DNA of 64,000 nt, from NCBI GenBank assembly GCA_022497155.1, contig MU385743.1:186001-250000 (forward strand), written 5' to 3'. Of the stretch, positions 1 to 11,817 are shown one piece after another. The notes below the pieces were generated by a model. It did not search any database. It had not been told where the DNA came from and worked only from the letters and a program-made list of their open reading frames with translations. Position numbers and translations under genes: made by a program. Numbering within the stretch: the stretch's first letter is position 1; the number at the start of each line of letters is the position of its first letter. This DNA comes from Whalleya microplaca. Taxonomy: Eukaryota; Ascomycota; Sordariomycetes; Xylariales; Xylariaceae.

Positions 1-2895
1 GTGTGGAGAGATGAGTTTGTTTTTGTTGAGCGCAAGGGATTGATTTGTGGGGATGGTTGAAATGAAAGAAAATAGATTTGCAGCACGAAGCTTCCAAGGT
101 TTCAATGTAGATGTTTCTGATTACCGATTTATGTAGCGTAATAAAAGCAAAAGCTTCTAGAAGATGGTGTAGAAGATCGATCTACATAAGCTCCGTAGGC
201 CGGGCGGTTTCAGCTTACATACAAACTTTACAGCTAAAAATGCAGCCTTGTGTGGGTGGCGCACAGACGTCGAGCTGTGCTCAGTGTGCTACTCCAACAA
301 TTCAGCTGCTGGGCTGGTGGTATATACAGTACAAATACATGTTTGCACTGTATACAGCCGTCGGAACCTGGCATCATGGGGCTTGTTAAGTATCCGGCTT
401 GGCCTAGCCGGATGTAGCTAGCGACAGCAGAAGACAGGGGGGAAATACCCCACCTGGCGGGGTTGAGTGACAGCTCTAAAATTGGATTGTTTACATCACT
501 TCATGCGCGCAACACCACAATTTCTCGTGATCCAATGGCTAGACGCGCTGTCATTGGATGTTTTGAGATTACCTAACGTGGTAGCTGGCCCTTCAGCGGC
601 AACTTTGGTACGCGTTGATCTAGGCCCCTATACAATTACATATCTCCATAGCATGTACACACGTAAGTTGGGATGGTTTGGTACACTTATGTGTGTGCAG
701 ACAGATAAAGCATAGTTGAGCGATAGCAAGAGGATAGACAATAATGTAAATGCCTATAAGTACTGTGTAGATATCACATGTATAAGTCAAGCAGTCAAGG
801 TTTATATAGATCTGTACTTGTAAATACTGAATGTAAATATTTATAAGTGGCAAGAGCTGTGCCTGAATAGGTACTTGGGCTGACCTTGCGACCAGCAACT
901 GTCAATCCACTGTATAAACATATGACTGGATGCCCCGACATCCATGTGCTAAAAGGTGGGAGATCTATGTAGCACATACTGTGCATATTCGTGGCCAACA
1001 AGGTACTGCCGGGTACTACAGGGGCCACATGCAAGGGAACGGTACCTAGACCTACCTAAACCTACCTAACCTTTGACAACGACAGCCGGACAGCTCACTC
1101 AACTCACCGTCTCGCTGTCAGTCGGCACGGGCCACAAGTCGTCATTTTGGTACGTAGAATTAGTAGAATTAGTAGAATTAGGTTTTCCGATACAGAAGAT
1201 TGCTAGCAGTCCTTCCCAACTTCTTCAACATCGACAACTTTTCTTGTCCTGTCCAGTCAGTCCCTCCCCCTCCCTCTTGTTTCTTTTGCCCTCCCCCCCC
1301 CCTCTTCTTCCCGTCCTGGGCCGTTCCTGTTTGTAAGACACTTCCAGACAACTGAGGAATCCAGTAGCGATAAATCTCTGGATCGGCTTCCCTTGGAGAA
1401 ACTCATTGTTTTGGACAGAACGGCAGAACGCGTCTCACTCACACCACAGCGGCACCAATCAAACCGCACACTCTTCATACTGTCGTTCACGCAACTTACA
1501 TATATTGTCCACTCACTGTCATTCTCTGCATATAATCCTTTTTCTGCCTGTTCGTTTTTATATCTTTTTTTTTTCTTTTTCTTTTGTAAGAGAGAGAAGA
1601 ACACACGGGATTGCGACAACCGGTTTCTGTTTCCTACGGATACATACAACTTATTACTTGATTTCCAGGTATAATTGTTAATAGTTGTTCATTTTTTACT
1701 TCTCCCTTCTCCCTTCTCCCTTCTCGCTTCTCGTTCTCTCTCCAATCCAGTTCCGGCACTCCGGCATTTTAAGATTTCGGCATTTCGACAATCAGCTAGC
1801 TCACCATTGTGGTCCTTTGTTGGTTGTTCTGGCTGGCGCGTATAAGGAAAAGTGTCTCGGATATTTCTGGCACACACGACTGGCCCCTTCCCAGCAGCGC
1901 TACTTGTATGTATGTACTATCCGCTACTCGTACTATCCATCGGTCGGCTGCGTCGCGTATCTCCCGGTGCTACCAGCGCTCCCAGCACTACCAGCACTAG
2001 GCACCCAGCACTACCCAGGTACCTATCTAGCCACTAACCCACCTGGGTAGCCCATCACACATCACTTCCAGTTGTCAAGACTTGTCAGCCTGTCAGCCTG
2101 TCAGCCCGTCTCTTTTCGCCTTTTCGCGTCGTACACGTACGAGGAGGTACGAATTCCACCACAGGATTTCCGACAATCCCATAGGTACCCCTGGCCCTGT
2201 ACACGGTACAGATTTCCCTACCCGCCCAAAGAAAAACCCAAAGTCCGGCATTAGCGCGTGCCATTTGCCTGCCACTCTGCCCTGCTATTTGCCTCCAGGG
2301 CTGCTATTTGCCATTGGAATTCCACCCTTCTTCCAAGTCTTGTTGTACTTGCGTACCAAGTCTTGTACATTCCAGCACATTTAACTTCCGCTGAGACTTT
2401 GTTCGACGCAACTTGGCCCGAGGCATTTGGATTGACTGACAGCCAAAGGAAAAAAAGACTGGAAAGACTGGGAAGACTGGAAAAGCTGGCCATTGATCTT
2501 CTCTGCCCCCTTTTTGAATTTCGCCAGTTATTGTCAGTCATTGGACCATCGCCCTTCAACCTAACTTGCGTGTCCAGTCACAGCCTCTTTTGTTGTCCTT
2601 GCAGGCCGGGTCTGCCTCCGTCCTGCCACTCTGCCACTCAACTGCTAACAGGTAGTTTTTCTTTTGGGGTCTTGGCTCGGCAACACCTACCCCCTACCCC
2701 CTTGTCGACTTCCCATCCGGCAACTCGAGCAGCTACCTACATCTCTAATCTCCAATCTCTAATCCCATCCGCCCACTTCGAATCGTGCTTGCTTCACATA
2801 TACGCGACCTCCCCAGTATAGCCAGCCTGTATGTCATAGTTTCCATCCGAGGGGCAGTAGCCTAGGCTTCTTCTGGGACTTTCCCGCCAGCAACC
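1..2895 (+). promoter_or_regulatory. Upstream region of the apsA-like gene
   Basis: No convincing gene is seen here; open frames are short and overlap on both strands. The stretch from about 1200 to 2880 is strongly pyrimidine-rich on the + strand, with long C and T runs (around 1290 and 1565) and a repeated CTTCTCC tract. This is common in promoters and 5' leaders of filamentous ascomycete housekeeping genes, so most of it is probably promoter plus a long 5' UTR for the gene at 2896. A short GAATTAGTA direct repeat lies at about 1155-1182. No single core-promoter element can be assigned. Confidence 0.5.
1697..1745 (+). repeat. Pyrimidine tandem repeat (CTTCTCC-type)
   Basis: Seven-base units of the CTTCTCC/CTTCTCG type follow each other several times, continuing into a CT-rich stretch. 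It is a low-complexity tract in the presumed promoter or leader of the downstream gene. Confidence 0.7.
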
Positions 2896-5800
2896 ATGGC
2901 CTCGTCACCTTCCGCGGACGAGGGCTCATCGCCCGCCCCTGCCCTCGATCCTCGCTATGATCCCTTCGTGTCCAACATGCCGCCGACCTCTGCTCCGTCC
3001 CATCACCGCTTCTCCAACTTCGACTCCCAACTTTTTGCACTTGGCCCGAACGCGTCACCTGCACAGGCCAAACGAGCTTTAGAAGCTCACCTGTCCGAGA
3101 CGGACCGCAGGATGGAGGAGGCCGGCAAACTGGGAACGGCCTTGGTTCAGCAGCGCAAGGAGCTGACGGAACGGTTGAAGGAGGTAGAGAAACTGGAGGC
3201 GGAAGGAGAGCTGTCGACAGATCTGCGCCAGAAGCTCGTGGAAATCGAGAAAGACTACAACGAGGTCGCTAAGGAGAGTGCTAGAGCGTTTCTACCCAAG
3301 CAGAGGATCCCTAGCAATGAAGCTGCTGCTGGGTCGCCGTTCGTGCCTGAAGGCAAAGGCGGCAGGGTAAGCCTATCTCAATCTCCTACAAGTTTGGTGA
3401 TGCACTTATTAATACCGTGCTTGATAGCGTTCCGTAAGCCCCTCCAAGTTCGAGGCCCAAGCTACGGGTTCTCCGTCGAAATTCAGTGTCCCCAACCGGA
3501 AAGTACGCAATCAGCCAGCCAACCGGATCCACGATATCGAGTTTGCAGCCGAGATCAGCACATCACTCATCGCCCAAGTACGGAATCTCCAGGGATTGCT
3601 TTCTGAAAAGGAAGAGGAACTGAGGGACACCAAGGTCGAGAAGTCTAAGCTCGAATATGATGCCGAGGGCTACCAGCAGCGCATCAAAGCCTTGGACGAG
3701 AGTGAGCACCGCTACAAGGATGAGAATTGGAATCTTGAAACGCAAATCCATGATCTCATGGCTAAAGAGAGGGACGCTGCAGATCGGGAAAAGAAGTTGA
3801 CACAGACTCTGAATATTCTACAGGCCGAGAAGAATGCCACGCAAAGGGAGCTGGATGAGCTGAAATTAAGCCAGGCCAAGCTCGTCGAGGAGCACGCTGC
3901 CGCTATCAAGCATCATGACATAGAACTTGGTACCGCGAAGCGCAATATTGTGATGGCAGACTCAGAACGGGCATCTATGGCTAGGAAAATCGAGGACTTG
4001 ACTGGACAGAACCAAGAGCTCGCCAAAGCTGTCTCGGCGTCACAAAGGTTAAGAGGCATGGACCGTGAGTCGATTCTCGGCATGAAGGACGAAGAATTCG
4101 AGGATGCCCAGGACAAATCAACGCCCGAGCAATCTCCACCGCCATCGCCTGTGAAGGGAACTCCGCGACACTCGATGCTGGAGTCAGAAACGTTGAAGAC
4201 ATCTCTAGGTCACGCACAACGCACGATCCAGGGCTTAAGAAACAATGTTCACCGCGAGAAGACCGAAAAGCTCGAGCTGAAACGCATGCTCCAGGAGGCC
4301 CGCGACGATCTAGAGAAGCTTCGACACGACCCCTTACCTACCACCAGACGCTCGCGGAAGACAGATACCAAGGAGTTTAAGAAACCCCCGCCACGATTGC
4401 TTGGTGCGCTACGCAATGCCAAGAGTGAGGTCTTCTCGGACGACCCGAACTGGGAAGATCAGACCGATTCTGCTAGTCAAACCCATTCTTCCGTAGGCTC
4501 TTCGATAGCATCGCGGGGATCTACGAAGTTCTACGAGCCCCTGACCGAGATTTCTGATCATTTCGAAACGGCCAACGAGACTGCCAACGAGACTAGCGAT
4601 GCGGCATTCGAGACGGCGAACGAGCCAGCTACAGAGACCGACGATTTCCACACAGGCGCCGAAGAGTTCTCGAGCGACGAGGATGCTCAGACAGAAACAG
4701 AAAGTCCTTCTAAGCACAGCAATTTCTCGAATAGGATGCCGAGCCTTCCTGCTGGCTTGACGCGCAAGGGGTCTGTGCAAAGTACGGCGTCGACTGAGGA
4801 TGAAGACTTCCCCTATGACAACCAGATGAGAACGCCTACCTCCTTACCGCCGACACACCAGAAATTCCCTCTACGTGTGGCCCGCGGTGCTTTCCGCCGG
4901 TCAAGGCAGGCCAGTGAAGAACCCGGTCTTCAGAGCAGCCCCGCAAGCTTCCAAAATAGCAGTAGACTGGGCACTCCTCAGCAAGCCCAAAGTCTGGCTG
5001 CTGAGCTCGGCGACTTCGAGACCAGTGACAATGATTCCAGCCTATGCGCAACTCCTAGTAGGAGATCTCTCCGGGGACGAACTGCATCAATCCCGCCTCT
5101 TCCACCGCTACCTAAGGTGATAATGGTCGACAGCGGCACGATGACCGAGGGTCCAGATCGGCCGATGTCCATGGACACGGTTGTGAGCCAGTTCTCTAAC
5201 TCAACATATGATTCCACTGCCCAAGATATGGAAGAAAACTTAGCCAAGTTCCCGTCACCTCCCACGTCGCCACCAAAGAAGGATGCTGAGACTGCACCCG
5301 AGTCCGATAATCATGCAGCTGAATTAACAGCTCTGCGCACCGAACACGCAGAGCAGTTGAAACAACTCACTGCCGAGAACGCTGCTACGCATGCTGCTGT
5401 TTTGGAAAGCTTGAAGACCCAGCACGCAGATCACCTCAACCAGGCTCAAGCAGAAGCCCAAGCAGCGCATGCAGAAGAACTTGAATTCCTCAAGACGAAG
5501 CATGCGGATGAGATCAACCAGGCTGTAGCACAAATGCAATCGGCACATGATCAGGAGCTCGAGTTTCTCAGGACAAAACATGCGGATGACGCTAACAGCT
5601 CTGCTATTGAAGCTCAGGAGGCGCACGCCCGAGAACTTGAGACCCTCAGATCAACTCACGCAGACACGCTCAGTAGGACTATTGCTGAGGCTCAGGCGGT
5701 TCACGCAGCAGAGTTTGAGGCTCTGAAATCACGACACGCGGATGAATTGGCCAGGTCTGCCGCAGACGCCCAAGCTGCGCACGCTAAAGAGCTTGAGTCT

Positions 5801-8800
5801 ATGGAGTTGCGCCACGCGGATGAGGCGAAGAAAGCTGCTGCCGAAGCTGAGGCTGCCCATGCACAACATCTCGAGGTCCTCAAATCAAGTCATGCGGATG
5901 AGATTACCAAGTCTGTAGCAGAGGTTCAAGGGGCCCATGCGCAAGAACTGGAAGCTTTGAAAGCCACTTTTACTGAGCAGATGTCGCAGAAAGAGTTGGA
6001 GAGCAAGGATGCTTCTGCTCGTGAGCTGGAGGCTCTCAAGTCAGCTCATACTGAGCAGATTGCCCAGAGAGAATCTGAACTCAAGGCTGCTCATGATGCC
6101 GAATTAGAAGCTCTATCAACCAAGCATACGGATGAGTTGTCAACCCTCAAGCAGGAAAGTGATGCCGCTCATGCTGCAGAAATCGCCGCGTTGGTAGCTG
6201 CGCACTCTGCCCAGATCGAAGATGTGAAGAGAGGTCTGTCTGAAACTCATGCCCAGGAGCTCGAAACCCTCAAATCTACCCATGCTGAGCAGCTCGACAA
6301 AGCGAAGCAAGATTCTGAAGCGGCCTATTGGGAACAAGTCGAGGCGATGAGGGTGGCTCACTTGCAGCAAATCCAACAACTCGAGGAAGCCAAGGCTACC
6401 ATGACAGCAGCTCACGCTCAGGAGCTAGAGTCCATGAGACAGTCTCATCTGAAGCAGCTAGAGGATCTCAGAAAGGACAACGATGTGACGCATGCTGCCA
6501 CGATTGCTGCACTCGTCGCCTCCCACAGCAAGGAAGTTGATACTACTAAGGCTGAGGGCGAAGCTAAACTATCTAGAGAACTAGCTGCCCTGAAAGAGGC
6601 CCACGCACAAGAGATCGACTCGCTGAATGGCCAACACGCTGCCGCTCATGCCGGAGAATTGGAAAGCTTCAAGGCCGCCCTGAACAACCAGATCGAATCT
6701 TCTAAGACCGAAGGCGATGCAGCTCACACTGCACAAATCGAGGCCTTGAACGCTGCTCACCGTGAAATCATTGATGCGCACAAGCGTGACAGCGAGAAAA
6801 CTCACCTGCAGGCGATCGAATCCTTGAAGGCTTCGCATGAGCGACAAGTTGAAGCACTGAAGAGTGAGAATGCTGCCTCCAAGTCGAAGGAGCTAGAGGA
6901 TTTGGCATCTCAGCATCTGAAGGAATTGGAAGCCTTGAGGAGTGAAAATGAGTCTTCTAAAGCCAAGTTGGTAGCAGAACTCGTCAACACTCATACGCAA
7001 GAGGTAGAAGATCTTCAGAAGCGATACGAGTCCGCTAAATCCAACGAGATAGCAACTCTGAGCGCTAGCCATGCAGAAGCTCTGGACGCACTCAAGAAGG
7101 ATCACGAAGCAGTACTGGCACAGAGACTACATGAGCTTGCCGATTCCCACGCGCAAGAGTTAGAGGGTCATCGGCAGCAAAGCGAGAATACCAAGTCGGA
7201 GGCTTTGGCGGCGTTGCTATCAACTCACGCGCATGAGCTAGACGATGTCAAGAAGGACTATGAAGCGGCCCAGTCACAGAAACTGCACGAATTAGCGGAG
7301 AGCCATTCGCGAGAGCTGGAAAGCCTGAGACAAGAAAGCGAAAATGCTAAGTCTGAAGCATTGGCGGCCTTGATCGCGTCTCATGCTCAGGAACTGCAAA
7401 GCACTAGGGATGAGTATGAGGCAGCGCGCTTGCAAGAAGTGAACGAGCTCAAGTCCGCACACGTCAAGGAAGTGGAAGAGCTTACGTCTACGCACGGCAA
7501 TGAACTGGATGCTTTGCGAGCTGAGCATGAGTCTGCCCTCTATGCTGCTCTAGAGAATGCCAAGACAGGTCACATCGATGAGTTAGAAAGCCATCGGAGT
7601 GAGCACGAAGCAGCGCGCTTGCGAGAATTGGAAGAGCTTCGGTCCACGCATGCCAAGGCTTTGGATGCGCTCCAGAAACAGCGTGATATCGACCATGCCC
7701 AGGCTCTCGAAGCCATCGCTGCCAACCACTCTCGACAGTTGGATCAACTCAAGAGGGAGAGCGAGGCAACCCTCGCTCAGGAGCTGGATACTGCCAATGC
7801 CAATTATACCACCATTCTCGAGTCGCACAGGCAAGAATATGCAGCCGAGAAAGAGGAAATGTTGGCAGAACATGCTGCGGAGCTGGAAGCCCTTCGGAAA
7901 TCCTTGTCGCTTAGACGTCCCGCTTTAGGTTTCTCTTCGCTGAGCTCAGTCGAAACGGAGCCCGTAGACTCACTTAGAAGTCCTCGACGGGAAGGCTTTA
8001 TCATTCCTCGAGAAGAGCGACCCCAGACGCCTCCACTTGGAAGGAAGGGTAAGAGTTCGACCTCAGTGGTCATCGCTGAAGACGAGACACGTCAATCTCC
8101 CAGTGCTGTCGCTGGTTCTCAGACACCAGAGTCCCAACGTCCGTTCAAGGAGATCTCTACCAACACAGACGCGCGCCCATCGCGGAAACCGGTGGCTGTT
8201 ACTTCTGACCGGAGCTCACAGACCGCTCTGACATCGGATAACCTAGACCGACTTATGAAGTACCAGCAAATGTCGCCAGATTCGGTTACAATGTCTACTA
8301 GTCGTGGTGAGGTTACCATAACACCTTACGATGAGGCATCTCCCTCTCCTGCGAACATGGCCCGTTTCCGGCGTCCTTCTCAAGAGAGCCTTGGTAATGC
8401 ACTACGGGCGAAGCAGCGTCTTGGTGATTCTGGGGCCATTTCTGCACCCGAGGCCATACCTGCGCGCCGACCAGGCAGCTCAGCTAGCACGCGAGGTTCC
8501 ATAAACAGTAGACCACCATTACCTTCCAACCACCTCGAAGTCATTGAAGCCGCACGCACGGGATCAGCAGGTGGTGGAAAGGGCACGATGGGTCCTCCAA
8601 TGCTTCCTGCTTCGGCTTACAGGAACCCAGCTTCGCTACCAGGGACTCCAGGTGGCAAGAGACCGATGTCTCCGCTGTCCGTGGCAGACAGTCCGACGCC
8701 CCGAGGCAGCAAGGTGGGCTACGCCAACGTCCACTCTCCAACGCGAATCCCCGTTCGTAGCAGACACTCCTCTGTGTCGTCCTTCGCGTCCGAGATCGAC

Positions 8801-9882
8801 ATGAGGTTCAACAGAGGCAATATGAGCATGGACGCTGCAGGCTTTGGTCCTGGTACAGACCCTCGCATGATCCAGGCAATTACGCAGACCATGATCGGTG
8901 AATACCTTTGGAAATACACCCGCAAAACTGGTCGCGGGGAGATCTCCGAGAACAGACACAGACGCTACTTCTGGGTGCATCCGTACACTAGAACGCTGTA
9001 CTGGAGTGATCGTGACCCGTCTACCGCTGGTCGTTCCGAGTTGAAGGCCAAGAGTGTCCCCATCGAGGCCGTTCGCGTGGTGACTGACGACAACCCCATG
9101 CCACCTGGGCTCCACCGGAAGAGTCTGATCATCGTTTCTCCTGGTCGGACAATCAAGTTCACGTGCACTACTGGCCAGCGGCATGAGACGTGGTTCAATG
9201 CGCTTTCATACCTTCTCCTCAGAACTGGCAACGAGAACCAGGCTGATGTTGAAGAGGTGGCCGGCAACATTACTCAGGAGGACGTCGAGGAGTTCAATCC
9301 TGCGTTCAACCGGAAGCCCACGGGTATCAATAGACCACGGGCACCTCCGTCCTTGTCCTCGTACAACTCGCGGACCACCCGCAACGACTCGCCCCACGTG
9401 GACATGTCAATGAGTATCCCTACCCTCACCCCAACGCACGAAAAGGAGGCCGCACGTAGTGGCACTCTAGGGAGGATAAGCGGATATTGGAAATCCAGCA
9501 CGAGCACGCTCGGAGGCACCTTCAACAGTCTGAGGACGAGAAGCCACAACCCCCAAGACAGCGCTATCTATGAGGCCAGCGAGGTGCATGACAGTGCTGA
9601 GGATGTGAGGCATATAATTGAGCAGCAGGACAGAGACGCTGACAGACTCGAGAACGTCAGGGCCTGCTGTGATGGTAAGTTTGAATTATCTTTTTTTTTT
9701 TCCTGATAGCACATGCTAACTCGGACATAGGAAAACATGACGTCGGGACTTTGTCTCATACTGCTAAGCGTGGTCGTCTCTCCGCCTTGCAACAGTCGCA
9801 TTCTCACTCCCATACACATCCTCCGCCGCCGCCGTCTGGAACCACTACACCCACGAGCAGCACCCTTCGATCTCGCGCATAA
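2896..9882 (+). CDS. apsA: ApsA/Num1-like cortical nuclear-migration anchor
   Basis: The predicted protein is 2289 aa from three exons (2896-3366, 3428-9674, 9731-9882). Introns are 3367-3427 and 9675-9730, both GT-AG; the second has a GCTAAC branch site. The ATG has a good context (CAACCATGG). After intron 1 the frame gives a conserved-looking N-terminal coiled coil (DIEFAAEISTSL, near residue 200). A disordered acidic region follows, then a large coiled-coil repeat region (about residues 790-1650) and a PH domain (about 1980-2090) starting at GEYLWKYTRK. This order matches Aspergillus ApsA and yeast Num1. Those are cortical proteins that bind phosphoinositide through the PH domain and anchor dynein/microtubules for nuclear positioning (and mitochondria in yeast). 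The last exon yields a C-terminus after CCDGKHDVG. The gene looks intact; family assignment is strong, exon ends are inferred. Confidence 0.93.
5320..7900 (+). repeat. Array of 26-residue coding repeats in ApsA
   Basis: Within the large protein about 33 degenerate units of 26 codons (78 bp) follow each other, anchored by His-Ala pairs. The His residues alternate in spacing, 11 then 15 residues, for example in AHAEELEFLKTKHADEINQA. The units are diverged at DNA level, so this is an old protein-level array. Confidence 0.8.
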
Positions 9883-10410
9883 CTTGTGTACTCGACATGT
9901 CACAATCACGGTAGTTCAGGTTCTGGACCGCGGTCCTAACCTCGAGTCTCGCCGATCGCTCTCTCTACACCATCTGAGCCCTCTGACCTCTATACTGCCG
10001 TTACGAAAGACCGACCATGGATTCTTACGACGCACATGACTTTTTCCTTGTTTTTTGTTTTCTCTGCTCTCTCTCTACTTTGCGCGCACGTCTTTTTTTT
10101 TTTTTTATAATTCGCATATCCCCAAACCACCACTCGAGGATTTTGCTGCTGCACTTCTCCATCTACTACTGACTTCCCCCGGTTTCGCGACTCGACTAAG
10201 ACTGCAATTCTGCATTCACTGCGTGCGCTATGTATAATCCTATTGCCCGAAATAAACAAACAAAACGCGATCCTCACGCCCTCGCCCACATCTAACAAAT
10301 CCTCCAATTGCATTGTTTTCCGGGGTCATTCATCTAAATCTGCCGGAGTTGGAAGGAGCAACGGAGTGAAGTGAGTGAGTGAAGCCGGCCGGCGGCGTCT
10401 TTCTTTCTCG

Positions 10411-10440
10411 CGTCATCAATCAATCAATCATCAATCAATC
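10411..10440 (+). repeat. (CAAT)n microsatellite
   Basis: Imperfect CAAT/TCAAT units repeated six to seven times. Confidence 0.8.
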
Positions 10441-10861
10441 AGAATGAGGCTCCTCTCTCAAACTCGGAACCGAAAGAATAAAAAATGGACACTTGAAACT
10501 TGATATCTTGTTTGCAATGCATGCATGCATGGCCCGCTACTACCCTCGGGAGAAAAGAAGATGATACACGGGAGATGGCGGCGGGTTGGCACCGTTTTCT
10601 GTTGTTACATGAAGACGACAGAGAGAGAGACAAGGGAGCTGTTACGCGACGCGATGCTCCGACTGGCCTGCTTGTTTGCTGCATTTTCCCGTGTGTGAGT
10701 TTTGTGTCTCTAGCTCGGAGAGAGAGGGAGCGGTTTTACTTGTTGTGTTGTTGTCGTTATTCGGTCGGATTGGTTTGGTTTGGTTCATCAAAGGGAATAT
10801 GGGGCGTTTTTTCATCCTTCCATCCAGCCAGCGATTCCATCCGAGCCTACGATTAGAATGA

Positions 10862-10922
10862 TCGAGCAAAGCAAAGCAAGAAAGCAAGAAAGCAAAGCAA
10901 ACAAGCAAGAAAGGCAAACAAG
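10862..10922 (+). repeat. AAGC/AAGAA purine-rich simple repeat
   Basis: Overlapping units of GCAAA, GCAAG and AAGAAAG fill about 60 bp; low-complexity sequence in the presumed 3' flank. Confidence 0.7.
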
Positions 10923-11114
10923 TAAATCATGTGTGGTTAGTTGATCAGATAGATACAGATTATTGGCAGGCAAGGCTAGGCAAGGCAAGGCTAGGCAAGA
11001 CAGGCAGGCGGGTATATATCGCCGTTGAATCAGATTCTTTCTTCTAGATACCTACGTGGGTGCGAGCTGCTGTGCTGATGAGTGTGATTATGAGTGTGAT
11101 TGTTTGTCTTGTCT

Positions 11115-11150
11115 TGTAGATGTAGATGTAGATGTAGACGTAGATGTAGA
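11115..11150 (+). repeat. (GTAGAT)n hexanucleotide repeat
   Basis: Six near-perfect GTAGAT units, one carrying GTAGAC. Confidence 0.85.
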
Positions 11151-11794
11151 GACTTGGTGACTTTCTTGCGTATCTGTGATCGTAGCCCTGTTCTAGGAAC
11201 GTGGGAGTGATATGGTTAATAGGGACTGGACTGCTAGGGATGGATGCTATCGTCGCTAATATTCCTTATATCCCCCTAGTCTTTACGTATTAGGAAGGAA
11301 GGGGTGGGTGGACTCGCTTACGGGGCGGCTGTGTGTGAGATGGTGTGTAGATAATGTAGTGAAGTGAACTAGAGGATTCGTATCAGGGAGGGAGATAGGT
11401 AGGTAGGTATATAGGTATCCCATTCATTCATCTCAGCCCATTGCCATAGAAAAAAAACCCGAATTGTAAAAATATGTATTCGTTGTTATAAAGTTGTTAT
11501 AAAGACGAGAATGTAAACGAGCGTGCGCTTCGCTATAATAACCCGGTAAGGTGTAACCGGCTCCAATGACGTATGTCGTTAGCAGTTCAGCTCCCTTCGG
11601 AGGTCAGTACATGTACCTACCTATTACGATGGGCTACCCCGAATGCGAATGGCAGTATCAAACACATATCTAGCTTTCTTGTAGTGTATGGTGCCTGGGA
11701 AACTAAGTTAGTGCGATGATATTGGACACTGAGAGACGATGAGTGTTGGGTTGAGGGCCGAGGATTGGTATTGTATGAAGTATCTCGTAAGCAT

Positions 11795-11817
11795 TGTGTG
11801 TGTGTGTGTGTGTGTGT
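11795..11817 (+). repeat. (TG)n microsatellite
   Basis: About eleven uninterrupted TG dinucleotides. Confidence 0.9.

Noticed and set aside
1257..1681. Overlapping open frames on both strands upstream of apsA
   Set aside because: They arise from C- and T-run low-complexity DNA, overlap each other in several frames and show no conserved pattern.
8636..9184. 182-codon minus-strand frame inside apsA
   Set aside because: It is antisense to the conserved PH-domain exon; the sense frame fully explains the open reading on the opposite strand.
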